From Phycisphaerae bacterium (GTDB lineage: Bacteria > Planctomycetota > Phycisphaerae > UBA1845), in NCBI GenBank assembly GCA_029260075.1, contig JAJDDY010000027.1, forward strand, positions 190,086 through 254,085: 64,000 bases of DNA, read 5' to 3'. The position numbers and the translations under genes are program-made. Under the pieces are notes generated by a model. That model was not told the DNA's origin. It saw only the letters and a list, made by a program, of their open reading frames with translations, and ran no database searches. How positions within the stretch are numbered: position 1 is the first letter of the stretch; each line of letters opens with the position of its first letter. Shown in pieces: positions 10,019 through 21,400 of this stretch.

Positions 10019-10098
10019 CGAGCCACGCCCGTAAGGAAGCGGAGTCTTGAGCGCCGATTGTGACTGCTCGAAGCCGCTCCCTCACGGTCGGCGGTCGA
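10019..10098. repeat. GAGCCGCGACCG-type palindromic repeat (copy 1)
   Basis: Left arm CGAGCCACGCCCGTAAGGAA and right arm CCGCTCCCTCACGGTCGG form an imperfect inverted repeat. Related copies are at 34565, 38131, 61217 and 62449. Confidence 0.65.
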
Positions 10099-10101
10099 AT
10101 A

Positions 10102-10175
<74 letters not shown>

Positions 10176-10379
10176 AGTGCGGGAGGCTCCGATCGTAGAC
10201 CCTAGCATATCAACGAGTTCCGACAACTCTGGTGAACGCAGGAAATGCCCGCTCGCGGGGTCCATTCGTACCGCTGACATCTCGTTGGTCCCCATCGGTT
10301 CTTGTAGTGCGGCCACCTACGCTATAGCATCAAGCAGCGACCCGAGCGGGGCGTAAGATCGTGGGAAGCGAGGTGCTTG

Positions 10380-11276
10380 GTGAGCGTGTCAATCGTGGTA
10401 ACGGTTTTTCTCGCCATACTGGCGACACAGAGCGAACCCGTTCAGTCGAGACCATTGTCAGAACGCGGGCATGTCCAACTACCAGAGGCTCAACGCCAAG
10501 CCGGTCGTCCGGGTGTCCCTACATCCGCCGGAAAGGTCGACACCCGCAGTACCAATTCAGCCAGAACGCGTGTCGACCCGCGCGTCGACGCCGTGCTCAC
10601 GCAGCTCGAACGCCGTGGCGCCGACCTGAAGGACATCCGCTGCAACATTCGCTTTGTCGAAGATGATCAAATCAACCTCACGAAGCGCACGAAGACCGGC
10701 GAACTGCTCTTTCTGATTACGAAACCCAACCCACACTTCCTGGTCCGTTTCGACAAGACCGAGGTGGACGGTGTGGTCGGGCGGCGCGAGTGGTACCTCT
10801 TCGACGGGCGCTGGCTGTACTCCGCGCTGCAGCGGATCAAACAGGTCACCAAACAAGAGATCGCCCGACCGGGTGAACCCTTCGACCTGTTCGACTTGGA
10901 AAGCGCCCCCTTCCCGCTGCCGTTCGGCCAGAAGAAGGAAACCATTCTACGGAACTTCGACGTCACCCTGCTCCCACCCGCCGCCGGCGATCCGGCCAAC
11001 ACGGATCATCTTGTTTGCGTACCGAAACCCAAGAGCGTGATGAAGAGACGTTACGACAAGCTCGAATTCTTCGTGCGAAACGATTTGCATCTTCCGTCAC
11101 GAATCATCGTCCGCCGCAACAACGGATACGAAATACTCACGACGGAATTCGGTGACCTGAGTGAAGCGTCGATCAACGCTGGCGTAGCGCTCAAGGACTT
11201 CGCCCGCCCCAGCGAATGGCGAGGGTATGAAGAAGTCATCGAAGCGGATGCGTCGCCCGCCCAATCGAGACCATAA
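10380..11276 (+). CDS. secreted LolA-like protein of unknown function
   Basis: A 298-residue protein with an N-terminal signal peptide (hydrophobic run VSIVVTVFLAILATQ) and a linker. The body starts near VDAVLTQLERRGADLKDIRC and carries alternating strands (GELLFLITKPNPHFLVRFD, REWYLFDGRWLYSAL) that resemble the half-barrel of LolA/LolB-type outer-membrane lipoprotein carriers. The likeness is structural and weak in sequence, so a role in lipoprotein handling is inference. The start is taken as GTG 10380 with GCGAGG six bases upstream; TTG 10377 is an alternative. A tRNA-Arg lies upstream on the other strand, and L-threonine dehydrogenase follows on the same strand after about 95 bases, perhaps cotranscribed. 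Confidence 0.7.
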   Translation: MSVSIVVTVFLAILATQSEPVQSRPLSERGHVQLPEAQRQAGRPGVPTSAGKVDTRSTNSARTRVDPRVDAVLTQLERRGADLKDIRCNIRFVEDDQINLTKRTKTGELLFLITKPNPHFLVRFDKTEVDGVVGRREWYLFDGRWLYSALQRIKQVTKQEIARPGEPFDLFDLESAPFPLPFGQKKETILRNFDVTLLPPAAGDPANTDHLVCVPKPKSVMKRRYDKLEFFVRNDLHLPSRIIVRRNNGYEILTTEFGDLSEASINAGVALKDFARPSEWRGYEEVIEADASPAQSRP

Positions 11277-11371
11277 CAGCATGACCGTTCAGAAGATTAG
11301 CGTCCCCGGTTACCAACCGCCGGCACCGGCGTTCTTCCGGCCGGCGCGTAATAGAAAAAGGAAGTCGTTCG

Positions 11372-12502
11372 ATGGCTGAAACCATGCGGGCCATCCGCAA
11401 GATGAGCGCCGCCGCCGGCCTCACGGTTTGCGAAACCCAAGTACCCACGCCCGGACCAGACGACGTGCTTGTCTACGTTGAAGCCGCCAGCATTTGCGGC
11501 ACGGACCTGCACATTTGGAAGTGGGACGAATGGTCGCAGCGACGCATCAAACCGCCGCTTACCCTCGGGCACGAGTTCTGCGGTACCATCGTCGCGGTCG
11601 GTGACAAGGTGCGTCACACGCATGTCGGCGACTTCGTCTCAGCCGAATCGCACGTTACGTGCGGCATGTGCTATCAATGTCGAACCGGACAAGCGCACAT
11701 GTGTCCGAACACCGAAATCCTAGGCGTCGATCGAGAAGGCGCCTTCGCCAACTACGTCGCCGTGCCCGAAAAAGTCATCTGGCAAAACGACCGCGACAAA
11801 CTACCGCCGAAAATCGCCACGCTCCAGGAACCGTTCGGCAACGCAGTGTTCAGCACGATGCAGCAGGATCTCTCAGGCCAATCGGTGGCCGTGCTTGGAT
11901 GCGGTCCCATCGGATTGTTCACGATCGGCATCGCGCGCGCCGTCGGCGCCAAAGCCATCTTCGCTTCCGACATTCACCCCCAACGCATCGAGCTGGCCAA
12001 AACAATGGGCGCGACGGGCGTGTTCAACCCGAAGGCAAAAGACGACATCGTCGCGAGCATAGTGGAGGCCAACGGTGGATACGGCGTCGACGTCGTCCTG
12101 GAAATGAGCGGCGCGCCAAGTGCCATCACAACGGCATTCCGCGTCGTGCGCAACGGCGGCACCGTCGTCTTGTTCGGCATCCCACCAAAGCCCGTTGAGA
12201 TTGACGTGGCGGAAAACATGATCTTTAAGAACCTCACCGTCCGCGCCCTGAACGGCCGGCGCATCTTCGATACGTGGTACAAGACGCGTTGGCTACTCGA
12301 GAGCGGCGTGATCGACCTGCGCCCGCTGATCACCAAGACCATCGGTTTCGACGACATCGAAGACGCCATGGCCATGCTCGACCGCGGCGATGCCTGCAAG
12401 CTCGTCCTGCTCCCCAACGACGGCATCCCCCCAGCATCCATCGAAAAAAAGAAGCTACGGACACCCGACCCCAACATCCGAGGCGTGCCGGTCCACCGAT
12501 AG
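11372..12502 (+). CDS. tdh: L-threonine 3-dehydrogenase
   Basis: A 376-residue cytoplasmic zinc- and NAD-dependent medium-chain dehydrogenase that oxidises L-threonine to 2-amino-3-ketobutyrate. The family signature CGTDLHIWKWDEWSQ is present. Catalytic zinc ligands fit C42, H67 and E68, and the structural zinc site fits C97, C100, C103 and C111. The Rossmann glycine motif is GCGPIGLFTIG. It is about 35 residues longer than the E. coli enzyme because of a basic C-terminal extension after KLVLLPND. ATG 11372 is preceded by AAAAAGGAAG. No 2-amino-3-ketobutyrate CoA ligase gene (kbl) is adjacent, so the product may go elsewhere or kbl may lie outside the window. Confidence 0.92.
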   Translation: MAETMRAIRKMSAAAGLTVCETQVPTPGPDDVLVYVEAASICGTDLHIWKWDEWSQRRIKPPLTLGHEFCGTIVAVGDKVRHTHVGDFVSAESHVTCGMCYQCRTGQAHMCPNTEILGVDREGAFANYVAVPEKVIWQNDRDKLPPKIATLQEPFGNAVFSTMQQDLSGQSVAVLGCGPIGLFTIGIARAVGAKAIFASDIHPQRIELAKTMGATGVFNPKAKDDIVASIVEANGGYGVDVVLEMSGAPSAITTAFRVVRNGGTVVLFGIPPKPVEIDVAENMIFKNLTVRALNGRRIFDTWYKTRWLLESGVIDLRPLITKTIGFDDIEDAMAMLDRGDACKLVLLPNDGIPPASIEKKKLRTPDPNIRGVPVHR

Positions 12503-12735
12503 CGGCGAGCAGATACTTCGGTCGCCAATATGTGCCACACACATGGCACTTGTGCGCCGTCCGGGGTCATCGCCATACGGAATTCAATAACCAGATCCAA
12601 CCCAGTTCCACGCCACCCGCACGAGGGCCAAACGGGATGAGCGGCGACCGTCGACGCCGAGAACGAAGGCGCTTCCGCCCTACTGCATCTTGACATAACG
12701 GCGTCCCCGTGCGACCCTGCCTGCAGGAGATTTTC

Positions 12736-13719
12736 ATGCGCGTATTGTCCGGCATTCAATCCAACGGCAAGCTGCACCTCGGCAACTACCTTGGGGCCAT
12801 CACACAGCATATCGAATTGCAGGACGCCAACGAGTGCTTCTTCTTCATCGCCAATTACCACGCCCTGACCACGATCCACGACGGCAACATCGTCCGCGGA
12901 TATGCCCACGACGTCGCCCTCGACTACCTCGCCCTCGGGTTGGACCCATCTAAGGCGGCGCTGTTTCGACAGACCGACGTACCGGAGGTGACCGAACTCA
13001 CGTGGATTCTCTCTACGGTCACGGGCAAAGGGCTCTTGGATCGGGCGACGTCGTACAAGGACAAAACCGCCAAGGGGCTGTCGGCGAGCATGGGGCTGTT
13101 TTGCTATCCGATTCTCATGGCGGCTGACATCCTCATCTACCGCAGCGACATTGTCCCCGTCGGCAAGGATCAAACACAACACGTCGAAATGGCTCAGGAT
13201 ATGGCCGCCTACTTCAACAACACGTACAACTCCGATATTCTAAAACGGCCCGAGGTTAGGCTGAACGACGCCAGGGTCGTCCCGGGCGTCGACGGACAAA
13301 AAATGTCGAAGAGCTATGGCAATACGATCAACCTGTTCGATCCGCCCAAGCCCACGCGCAAGCGGATCATGAGCATCAAGACCGACAGTACTCCCGTCGA
13401 CGACCCCAAGGATCCGGACAACTGCAACGTCTTCGCGTTGTACAGACTTTTGGCTACACCGGAAGAAACGCACGACCTCGCCGAGCGATACCGCGCCGGA
13501 GGCATGGGCTATGGTGAGGCCAAGGGGTTGCTCGCGGAAGCGGTGGAGCGAACACTTGGCCCGGCGCGAGAGCGTCGAATCGAGCTCGCGGCCGATCCGG
13601 ACTATGTAGAAGATGTGTTGCGCACGTCCTCGGCCAAGGCGCGGACCGTCGCGGCTAACGTCATGGAGCAGGTTCGCGACGTCTGTGGGTTGAACGTGGG
13701 AAAGGATACGCACCGTTGA
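12736..13719 (+). CDS. trpS: tryptophanyl-tRNA synthetase
   Basis: A 327-residue class I aminoacyl-tRNA synthetase that charges tRNA-Trp. The N-terminus MRVLSGIQSNGKLHLGNYLG includes the HIGH-equivalent motif (H14-L-G-N17), and KMSKS lies at 189-193 (GQKMSKSYGNT). The length is usual for bacterial TrpRS. The start is ATG 12736 with CAGGAGA five bases upstream; an in-frame GTG at 12709 would add nine residues without a ribosome site. The stop overlaps the start of scpA by four bases, so the two are translationally coupled. Confidence 0.95.
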   Translation: MRVLSGIQSNGKLHLGNYLGAITQHIELQDANECFFFIANYHALTTIHDGNIVRGYAHDVALDYLALGLDPSKAALFRQTDVPEVTELTWILSTVTGKGLLDRATSYKDKTAKGLSASMGLFCYPILMAADILIYRSDIVPVGKDQTQHVEMAQDMAAYFNNTYNSDILKRPEVRLNDARVVPGVDGQKMSKSYGNTINLFDPPKPTRKRIMSIKTDSTPVDDPKDPDNCNVFALYRLLATPEETHDLAERYRAGGMGYGEAKGLLAEAVERTLGPARERRIELAADPDYVEDVLRTSSAKARTVAANVMEQVRDVCGLNVGKDTHR

Positions 13720-14696
13720 CTGCCTATCGGGTCGCACTTGATGTCTACGACGGTCCGCTCGACCTGTTGCTCTACCTTATCCGTCGGGAAGAGGTAGACA
13801 TCTACGACATCCCCATCGCCCGCATGACCAAGCAATACTTGCAATACCTTGAACTGCTCAAGGAACTGGACCCCGACGCGATCAGCGAGTTCCTCGTGCT
13901 GGCGGCCACCTTGATGGAAATCAAATCGCGTACGCTGCTCCCGCGTGCTCCCGAAGAGGAGGCTGATGGCGACAACGCAGACCCGAGGCTCGAACTGGTA
14001 CGCCAGTTGCTCGAGTACAAGAAATTCAAAGATGCCGCACGCCGCTTGAACCAGTGCGCTGCCGACGAAGCCCTGCGGTTTCCACGGGTTCCTACGGTCC
14101 CTCCTCAACCGACGGACGAAATGGATCTGGACTCCGTCGACATCTGGGATCTGTTCGACACGTTTAACCGCTTGCTCGAACAGACCGGCAAGCAGCAGGC
14201 CGTGCATACGGTCGGCATCGACGATACACCGATCGCCCTACATGCAGAGGACATGCTCGACTCGCTCGAACGTGCCGGCGGCGCCCAGCCCTTCGAGGAC
14301 ATCTTCGCCGGCCGAACGCGGGCCGAAATGATCGGCCTGTTCCTCGCGCTCCTCGAACTCATCCGCAAACACCGCATCCGCGTCACCCAGGAACGGGCCA
14401 CAGGGCCGATCTGGATCAACCTGCTCATGCACACCCCGATCGACGACGAGGGCGATCTGGCGGACTCCAATACAGCGTCGCTTGCACAAGGCAACGCGCC
14501 GAGCGTCGACGCCCCGGCCGCCGACCCTACGCACGACGAGCACGCGGATCATACGATCGAATCAGCCGATGGCGAGAACGTTGTCGTCCACGACCCACGC
14601 GACGACGAATCTATCAATACACCGGTTACGCCCGCAGAGTCGCGGGCGAGTATTGCACCTTCCCAAAACTTGGTACCGAACGATGAAACCATCTGA
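13716..14696 (+). CDS. scpA: segregation and condensation protein A (kleisin)
   Basis: A 326-residue kleisin subunit that joins SMC and ScpB to form the bacterial condensin complex for chromosome segregation. The N-terminus YRVALDVYDGPLDLLLYLIR is the strongly conserved ScpA opening, followed by EEVDIYDIPIARMTKQYL and EFLVLAATLMEIKSRTLLPR. The winged-helix C-terminal part (MIGLFLALLELIRKHRIRV) is present, with an acidic Asp/Glu-rich extension of about 95 residues beyond it. It starts with TTG in the TTGA overlap with trpS, preceded by GGGAAAGGA. No scpB is seen directly downstream. Confidence 0.92.
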   Translation: MTAYRVALDVYDGPLDLLLYLIRREEVDIYDIPIARMTKQYLQYLELLKELDPDAISEFLVLAATLMEIKSRTLLPRAPEEEADGDNADPRLELVRQLLEYKKFKDAARRLNQCAADEALRFPRVPTVPPQPTDEMDLDSVDIWDLFDTFNRLLEQTGKQQAVHTVGIDDTPIALHAEDMLDSLERAGGAQPFEDIFAGRTRAEMIGLFLALLELIRKHRIRVTQERATGPIWINLLMHTPIDDEGDLADSNTASLAQGNAPSVDAPAADPTHDEHADHTIESADGENVVVHDPRDDESINTPVTPAESRASIAPSQNLVPNDETI

Positions 14697-15138
14697 CCGT
14701 CTTGCCGAATTGAGTCTGACGCTTCCCGAAGTGACCGCTCCGATTGGCAGCTATGTTCCGGCCATTCGGACCGGATCGCTGATTCTGACCAGCGGCCAAC
14801 TGCCCATCCGCGACGGAACGCTTACCCACGCCGGCAAGGTGCCGACCGACGTCTCGATCGAAGACGCCGCCGAGGGTTCCGCCATCGCCGCACTGAACGC
14901 GGTCGCCGCAGCGGCGCAGGTCGCTGGAGGTATCGACGCCATCAAGCGCGTCATCAAGCTGGCTGTGTTCGTCAATTCCGAGCCCGACTTCACCGCCCAA
15001 CCACAGGTGGCCAACGGGGCAAGCGAGCTGCTGTTCAAGATTTTCGACGACGCCGGCCGTCACGCCCGTGCAGCCGTCGGCGTGGCTGCCCTCCCACTCG
15101 GCGCTGCTATCGAGCTTGAACTCACCGTCGAGGTCTAA
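14683..15138 (+). CDS. RidA/YjgF family protein
   Basis: A 151-residue protein of the Rid (YjgF/YER057c/UK114) family, whose best-known members deaminate reactive enamine/imine intermediates from amino-acid metabolism. The barrel core is recognisable: SYVPAIRTGSLILTSGQLP, KVIKLAVFVNSEPDF-like strands, and ARAAVGVAALPLGAAIELE, in which the Arg corresponds in position to the substrate-binding Arg of RidA. The longer N-terminus fits the UK114-like subfamily 1. ATG 14683 lies inside the end of scpA (14-base overlap, different frame), pointing to one trpS-scpA-ridA transcript. Confidence 0.85.
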   Translation: MKPSDRLAELSLTLPEVTAPIGSYVPAIRTGSLILTSGQLPIRDGTLTHAGKVPTDVSIEDAAEGSAIAALNAVAAAAQVAGGIDAIKRVIKLAVFVNSEPDFTAQPQVANGASELLFKIFDDAGRHARAAVGVAALPLGAAIELELTVEV

Positions 15139-15323
15139 CACAACCCACGCACCTAACGACGACCAATCCCTCCGGAGATTGCACTGCGCGCCATGCAGTA
15201 CACTCGGCGCCCAACGCCTACGCGCCCTCACACTTGACCCGCCAACGATCATAGCGGTCTGCAGACCCTGAACGCTCCCTCGGGGGAGCAGGCCATCGAA
15301 TCCCTTCGGCGGTGTTGGCGCAC

Positions 15324-15373
15324 AAAAAAAGCCGGGTGCGAAGCGGGTCGTGTTTGACCCGCTCGCACCCGGC
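15324..15373 (-). terminator. rho-independent terminator of the 2050-residue Cys-rich protein gene
   Basis: Read on the minus strand, GCCGGGTGCGAGCGGGTC pairs with GACCCGCTTCGCACCCGGC (one-base bulge, 6-base loop) and is followed at once by a run of seven T. It lies 29-78 bases beyond the stop at 15402. It may also act on the convergent trpS-scpA-ridA transcript. Confidence 0.85.
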
Positions 15374-15401
15374 GTATCACCAGGTCACGTCACCACCCAA
15401 A

Positions 15402-18400
15402 CTACGGGCAGATCGGTGTGAAGCAATCCACATCGCCCGTACACGAAATGCCCGGGCTAGGTCCGAACCTACAAGTGAAGACACCAGTAGGCTGGTTGTT
15501 ATTGTCTAGGTCGCTGCAATGCGGACTCAGAGCGAGCGGATAGGTCGGAGTTACCGATGCGAAGGCATCCAACACACTGGACAACTCGACCACACCAAGC
15601 ACGCCGTCAACAAACGGTACGTTACCGGCGGTGGTCACACCAACAGCATCCAAACGATTCAACGGCATCCGCGCTAGCTGACCGCCGAAGCCATCGACCA
15701 TCGCGGCGATGTCGAACCCACTGACGACTCCGCCCGGCTGGAGCGGCTGACCGCCCTGAAGCTCGTTCGAGTCCATCCACAGCGATGTGGACAGCGTAAG
15801 CACAGTGCCCTGATCGCCGTAACTGAGATCGCTGAGGGCATCGCAACTCGAATGGGCAAACCCGACCTCATAGGTGGAATCAGGAACGATAAACTCGCTC
15901 TTGATATGGAACACTGGGTTGGCGTCCGCCGGATCGAACGGATTGACCGTCCAGTCGATGAAGTCGGCCGGATCGGCGCCACACCCAAGCTCAACCACCA
16001 GGTAAGACGTCGCCCTGCACGAACCGACGTTGAACGGGTCCGTGCCGATGCATGGATCGGGATCGACCGTAAGGTCGCACGGCGTACCCTGCAGCGTACC
16101 GCCACCACATACCGGGTTCCCGCAAGTCGCGGTTCCGGCAGGATCAGGAAGACAGTAGGCAGAAATGCCACGACCCGGAAGCTCGCTAACCAAGTGTACG
16201 GTATTAGGCTTCGCAAACATCCGCGTACCGTTGTACTTGGAGAACGTACCGGCCATGTTGACCAGCTTCACGCTGAGCACCTGGTTCTCACCCGGAGCAC
16301 CACCCGAAACCGCGAGATGGCGGCCGGTGATCAGCGCTGTAGTGGCACCACCTGTGGTCTGGATCGGCGTACCCGCGGGCACGGGCGACGGCTGGCATGT
16401 CTCGCCGAAGCACTGAACCTGCATCGTAAGGCTACCGCTCGGACCAAGCTGGTTGTCCTGGTCCGCACCGACGCGAATGAGATAGGCGACGTCGATGTCA
16501 CTGAATATCTCAATACTCGGCCGGTTCAGACCGGCGTTATCCGGATCACTTGTACAACTCTGGGGAACGAGTGTGGTCAGGTTCGGAGCACCAGTCGGCG
16601 ATCCGGTGACCGTGGTGTCATCACAAAGCGGAACGGTATTCGTACCATCCGTGTACACCGCAATCGCCACGTCCATGTCGGTATCACCCGTCACGTCGAT
16701 CTGCACCCTACCGGTACAAGCCGACACGTAGGAGAACCACTGGTCGCGACCGAAGACAACACCTTCCTGCGTGCCGTCATCGTCCGTGCAACCCGGCGGG
16801 TTGACGTAGGTAGAACGGCCGTCCGTTGTGGAACAGGAGTTGTTGATGAACACATTGAACACTTCGTTCTGCGGAATACCCACACCGATGGGCTCTGGTG
16901 CAGCACAGTCTTCACGCAGCACAGCCGCACCGCCGGCGCATCCACCGCCGCCACCTTCGTTAGCGCAGGTGATGTCAGTACACAACTGCCCTGGGAAGAA
17001 CTTGGCATTGGCGTACTGCGGCAGCGCAGGAACGTTGCAAGGGATCGTCGCGTTGGGACCGCAATCTGGCGTACAGTCGAAATCACGAAGATCACCAGTG
17101 CCATCGGATAGGCACTGATAGCCACGACAATCACGCCATTCGACGTTGCTGTCACACACGCCATCACAGGTACAGCATGCACCCGTTACCGGCGGCGGAA
17201 CCTGGATCGAAGGCTCAAAGGCAGAGCCAACGCAGAACGCTAGGTCCAGGTTGGTCCCACTGTGATCTTCAAACGTCCAGGTCTGGTTGGCGCTGTCGAA
17301 ATGATCCAACTCCTGTAGGAAGAAGTTGTTGCCCTGCTCGCTACCAAGTAGGAACACGTCACAACCCACACCGGATCCACCGGGCGTACCCACACCGGAG
17401 AACGCGACCCAGTACTTGTCACCGGGCACGAAGGCCGGCGGACGGGCTGGGTCACCAAGCGGCGGATCAAAAACAATCGAGTAGTCCCAACAACGCGAAA
17501 CGTTAATGTCCTGCGCCGCCTTGGCGGCGATTGGCGCATTCGCAACTTCATGGACCAAAGCACCGGGGGCACCATTGACGTCCGTGAAGAAACTGACCGT
17601 GAAATTGTCCGGCGGTGGCGGAGGATTGTTCGCACTGTCCGGATCGTTGCACTCGTTGACGACGGCTCCGCCTTCAACGTTTACGAAACACGGACTGAAG
17701 CAGAACTGATTGACCGTCGCCTGCAACATGACGACATCGTCGGCGAGCTTCTGCCCCCCATTGTCGTTCTCGGTCATGCCGAAAATGAATCCGGCGCTGT
17801 CCGGGAAGCAGTTGCCTGCTACGGGTACCGTACAAATCGGACACGGTGACGGGTCGAACAGGCAGCGTGCACCGCCGACAAACGTCTCGCCAGCCCCTAC
17901 GCAGTCGGCGGCCTTGAGGCGAGCATTAGTGTTCGGATCACGATCTTCACAGTCACCGGGGCCCTTGCAGCATGAGCCTTCGGCGCATGGGTTATCCAAC
18001 GCCGTGAGACCGCACGTAATAACCGGACCAACCGTCTTGCAAGCACCAGCGGTGTTACAGCAATCCTCGTCGGTCTCACATTTCTTACCGTCGTTAATGC
18101 AACCCACGGCATCGCACTGACGGTTGGCGAATCCGTCGCCAGCCAACCAGGCACCGCCGAAGTCAGTACATTCGAGTTCGGAGGTCAGTTCACAACCGGG
18201 TCCGCCGCAGGTACCGCCGGTACCGCACTGATCGACGAAGCCGGTCAGCAGGTCGCACGAATGGTTGAACAGCATACCACCGTTGCACACGCCCGTGGCA
18301 CCGCCGGCGTCAACACAGCGAACGCCGGGACCGGGGCAAGGAATATCCGTAACGGAACAAGGCCGCCCGTCACGCGTACCGCCCGAGCAAACGTCGGAAC

Positions 18401-21400
18401 AGCAGGCCGCGTCCGGAGACTGAACCGCCGTGAAGTGGAACTGGTACGGCGCACCAGGAGGCGAAGCACCCGTTCCGTTGGGGGCGTTATTCGTTGCGTG
18501 GCAGATGAGGACGTAGGGCTCAACCTTGTCGGTTCCCCAGAAGTTGTCTCGTGCACAGAACGGCGTGCCACGAGCACCACCAACACCACCGTCACCCGTA
18601 CCGATGGGCGGTTCAACACCATCGCCACCCTGGATAACAGCCATCGGGCAACCGATGTAGTAGGCACCGATTACGGGCAACCATTCCAGACCGTTCCCGT
18701 CAACGTCCGTACCGCACCAATCCCATCGGAAGTCCGTGGGCTTGTCGTACATTACACAGTTAACCCAGTCGGGATCCTGCCCGTTGTTCGGGTCGAATCG
18801 CCCACCAAGCGCCAGCCGCGTACATGTACCACCGGAGACCGCACAGGGGTCAGGGTCTAGGTTGATGTCGCAGGATGCACCTTCTGTGGTGCCGCCGACG
18901 CACTCGGCCAGCGAGAAGCCGTCAAACGTGGCTGTGACGTTCGATCCAGTAATTGTTTCCACGACCGGAGGGCTTCCACGGGGCGGGACCGCCGTGATTC
19001 CGGACGGAACGAGGAACTGACCGGCGGCGGCGACCATTTCCAGACCCTTGGCGATCGTCTCGATACGACAGTTGTCCGAACCGGAAAGCACCGGCTGGAG
19101 GCATAGGTTGGGCTGACAATCGGTACCGAAACCGCTCGTAGTGGCACCCACGGGACAATCGTTGCCCACGCACGAGCCAACCACAGCGCCCGGGCAGTCG
19201 CCGTCAAAGGCACACGGCAACGTGACGTTGGGGTTCGGGGAGTTGTTGCAGATACCGGAAACCTGAACGCAGTCACCACCGGTCAGTCCGGCGTCGACGC
19301 AGCAAGCCTGTGCGACGCACGCAGGCGGCACGGCAAGACAGACCGGCGTACCGGTACAGGTACCCGGCTGACACGCACCGACGACATTGTCGCAGTCCGC
19401 ATCGTCAACACAGAACTCGCCGGCAAACACACCGCCGACACAGGCGGTGTTGGCACAGTCGGCATCTACGTCGCACACCACACCGTCGTCAGCGCCACCG
19501 ACGCAAGCGAGCGGCGGGCAGTCAACGACACCAGTACAACCGATGGTACGGTCGTTGCTGCAAGCTGAGCAGAACGTGCCTTCACCCTGCGGAATGTTGC
19601 CAGCCGCAGAGCAAACCCAGGGGAGTTGGGTGCTACAGGAACCGGCACCCACGCCGGCGTTGATGCAGCAAGCAGTGGTCGGATCGGCACCGGCTTCACC
19701 GACGATCTCGAACGCCAGAATATCCGGCGTCGCCGTATCGCAAGTACCACCACCGATGCAGTCGGCGTCAGCGTTCTGGCTGTTGCAGAATTCTCCGTCA
19801 CGAGTTCCGCCGACGCATGTGCCCACAAGATCACCGGTCACGATGACATCGTTGAGGATCATCCGTCCGCTACCAGTGGTTCCAACGTCAACCGCGTCGG
19901 TCGTCAGGACTCGGTAGTTGGCGTTCGGACTGAAGTTAGGCTGACGTCCAAAGACCACGAATCCGGAATTGGGAATACGCAAGACGGGATCGAACACGCC
20001 GGTAAAGACGGTCGGTCCGGGCGTTGGCGCCACGTTGGCACCGGCGAAGAAGAATTGATCCACAATACGAACGCCGTTGGCGTCGTGGAATGCGAGCACG
20101 ATACGCGACGCGACATCGACGTTGGCTACGAAACGCAGCACGGAGATATCCGTGAACCCAGTACCAGCATCGATCTGGTATTCGCTACCCACGCTGCTGA
20201 ACACACTACCACATTGGATACCAACACCGATGTCACCCACTTCGACGCCAAGCGTCGTGTCGGGGGGTGCAATACCGGCACCGTAGCGGGGGCAGTCGTT
20301 CTGCCGGGTGTCCGCAAGGTCGGTCGGGTTAATGAGCCCGCACGCATTGTTCGTACCGAAGAACGTACCAGCGCAAGCCTGGAAGTTCTGTTCGAGACAA
20401 GCATTGTCGCCAGGTCCGGGACCGGAGCAGCAACGACCGGTGGCACACGTAACGGTGCCATTACCGGTATCAAACCCGAGGCCGCAAACACCGCCCTGAC
20501 CTGGGCAATTGGCGTCGTCGGTGCAGGCGTTGCCTACGTTGGTACCACCGTCACAGATACGTCCAGCGGTACAACCAGCGCCAACACCACAAGGGGGTGT
20601 ACCAACGGTGCAAAGCCCGTCGCCGCCACCAGTACAGGTGCCGTCGATTCCGCTGTTGCAGTCCGTATTCACGGCACACGCCTTGCCGGCGTCCACACCG
20701 CCAACGCAAATCTTGGCGTTGCAAACGTCGTTGGTGCAGGCCGATGCGTCACGGTCGCACTCAGCGTCAGTGAGGCACGGCCCCACGCAGATATTGCCGG
20801 GGAGCGAATTGTCGCACACTTCGCCAGCCGCACAGGGGCTACCGGCGGGATCAGGAACGCACGCCGAGGCGGCACAAGTTTCCTGGCCGTTGCAGTCGTC
20901 GCCATCGTCGCATTCCGAGCCTTCTTCAAACTGGCCCACGGGGATCAGCCCGTTGATGCAGACGTTACCCTTGCCAAGATCGACGCAGGGATTCAGCACG
21001 CAGGCGCCGTCAGCAATCGCTCCGCCATCACCGCAGCACTCAAGGTCGGACTCGCAAATCTCGTTTACATTAATTCCGCCATCGCAGACACCCTTGCAAA
21101 AGGTGTCGTTGCCGGAACAGGCGAGCCCGTTGCGGTCGCCGCCGACACACGTAGACGTGCCGCAGACGTCAAACGTACACGGGTCGCAGTCGTTACAGTC
21201 GGCGTTGGCGGTACAACTCGTACCAGTGGCCGCGACGATTCCGCCGCCTCGCGCCGCACCAGAGGCCGTAACACTCATGATCGTGTCGACGCCGCCACCA
21301 GGAGGAGCGAACAGGGCACTACTCTTTCGATAGTCAATAACAACAGGCTTTGCATAGTTGAGCTGTTGCTTCGGAATACTTCCGGCACGAACAGAGGCCT

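Noticed and set aside
11281-11379. 32-codon frame overlapping the start of tdh
   Set aside because: No ribosome site, low-complexity Pro/Arg content, and it overlaps the tdh start.
11974-13182. 402-codon minus-strand frame across tdh and trpS
   Set aside because: Overlaps two confidently identified genes in antisense.
15852-17111. 419-codon plus-strand frame inside the same gene
   Set aside because: Antisense shadow; Arg/Thr/His-rich composition and no start signal.
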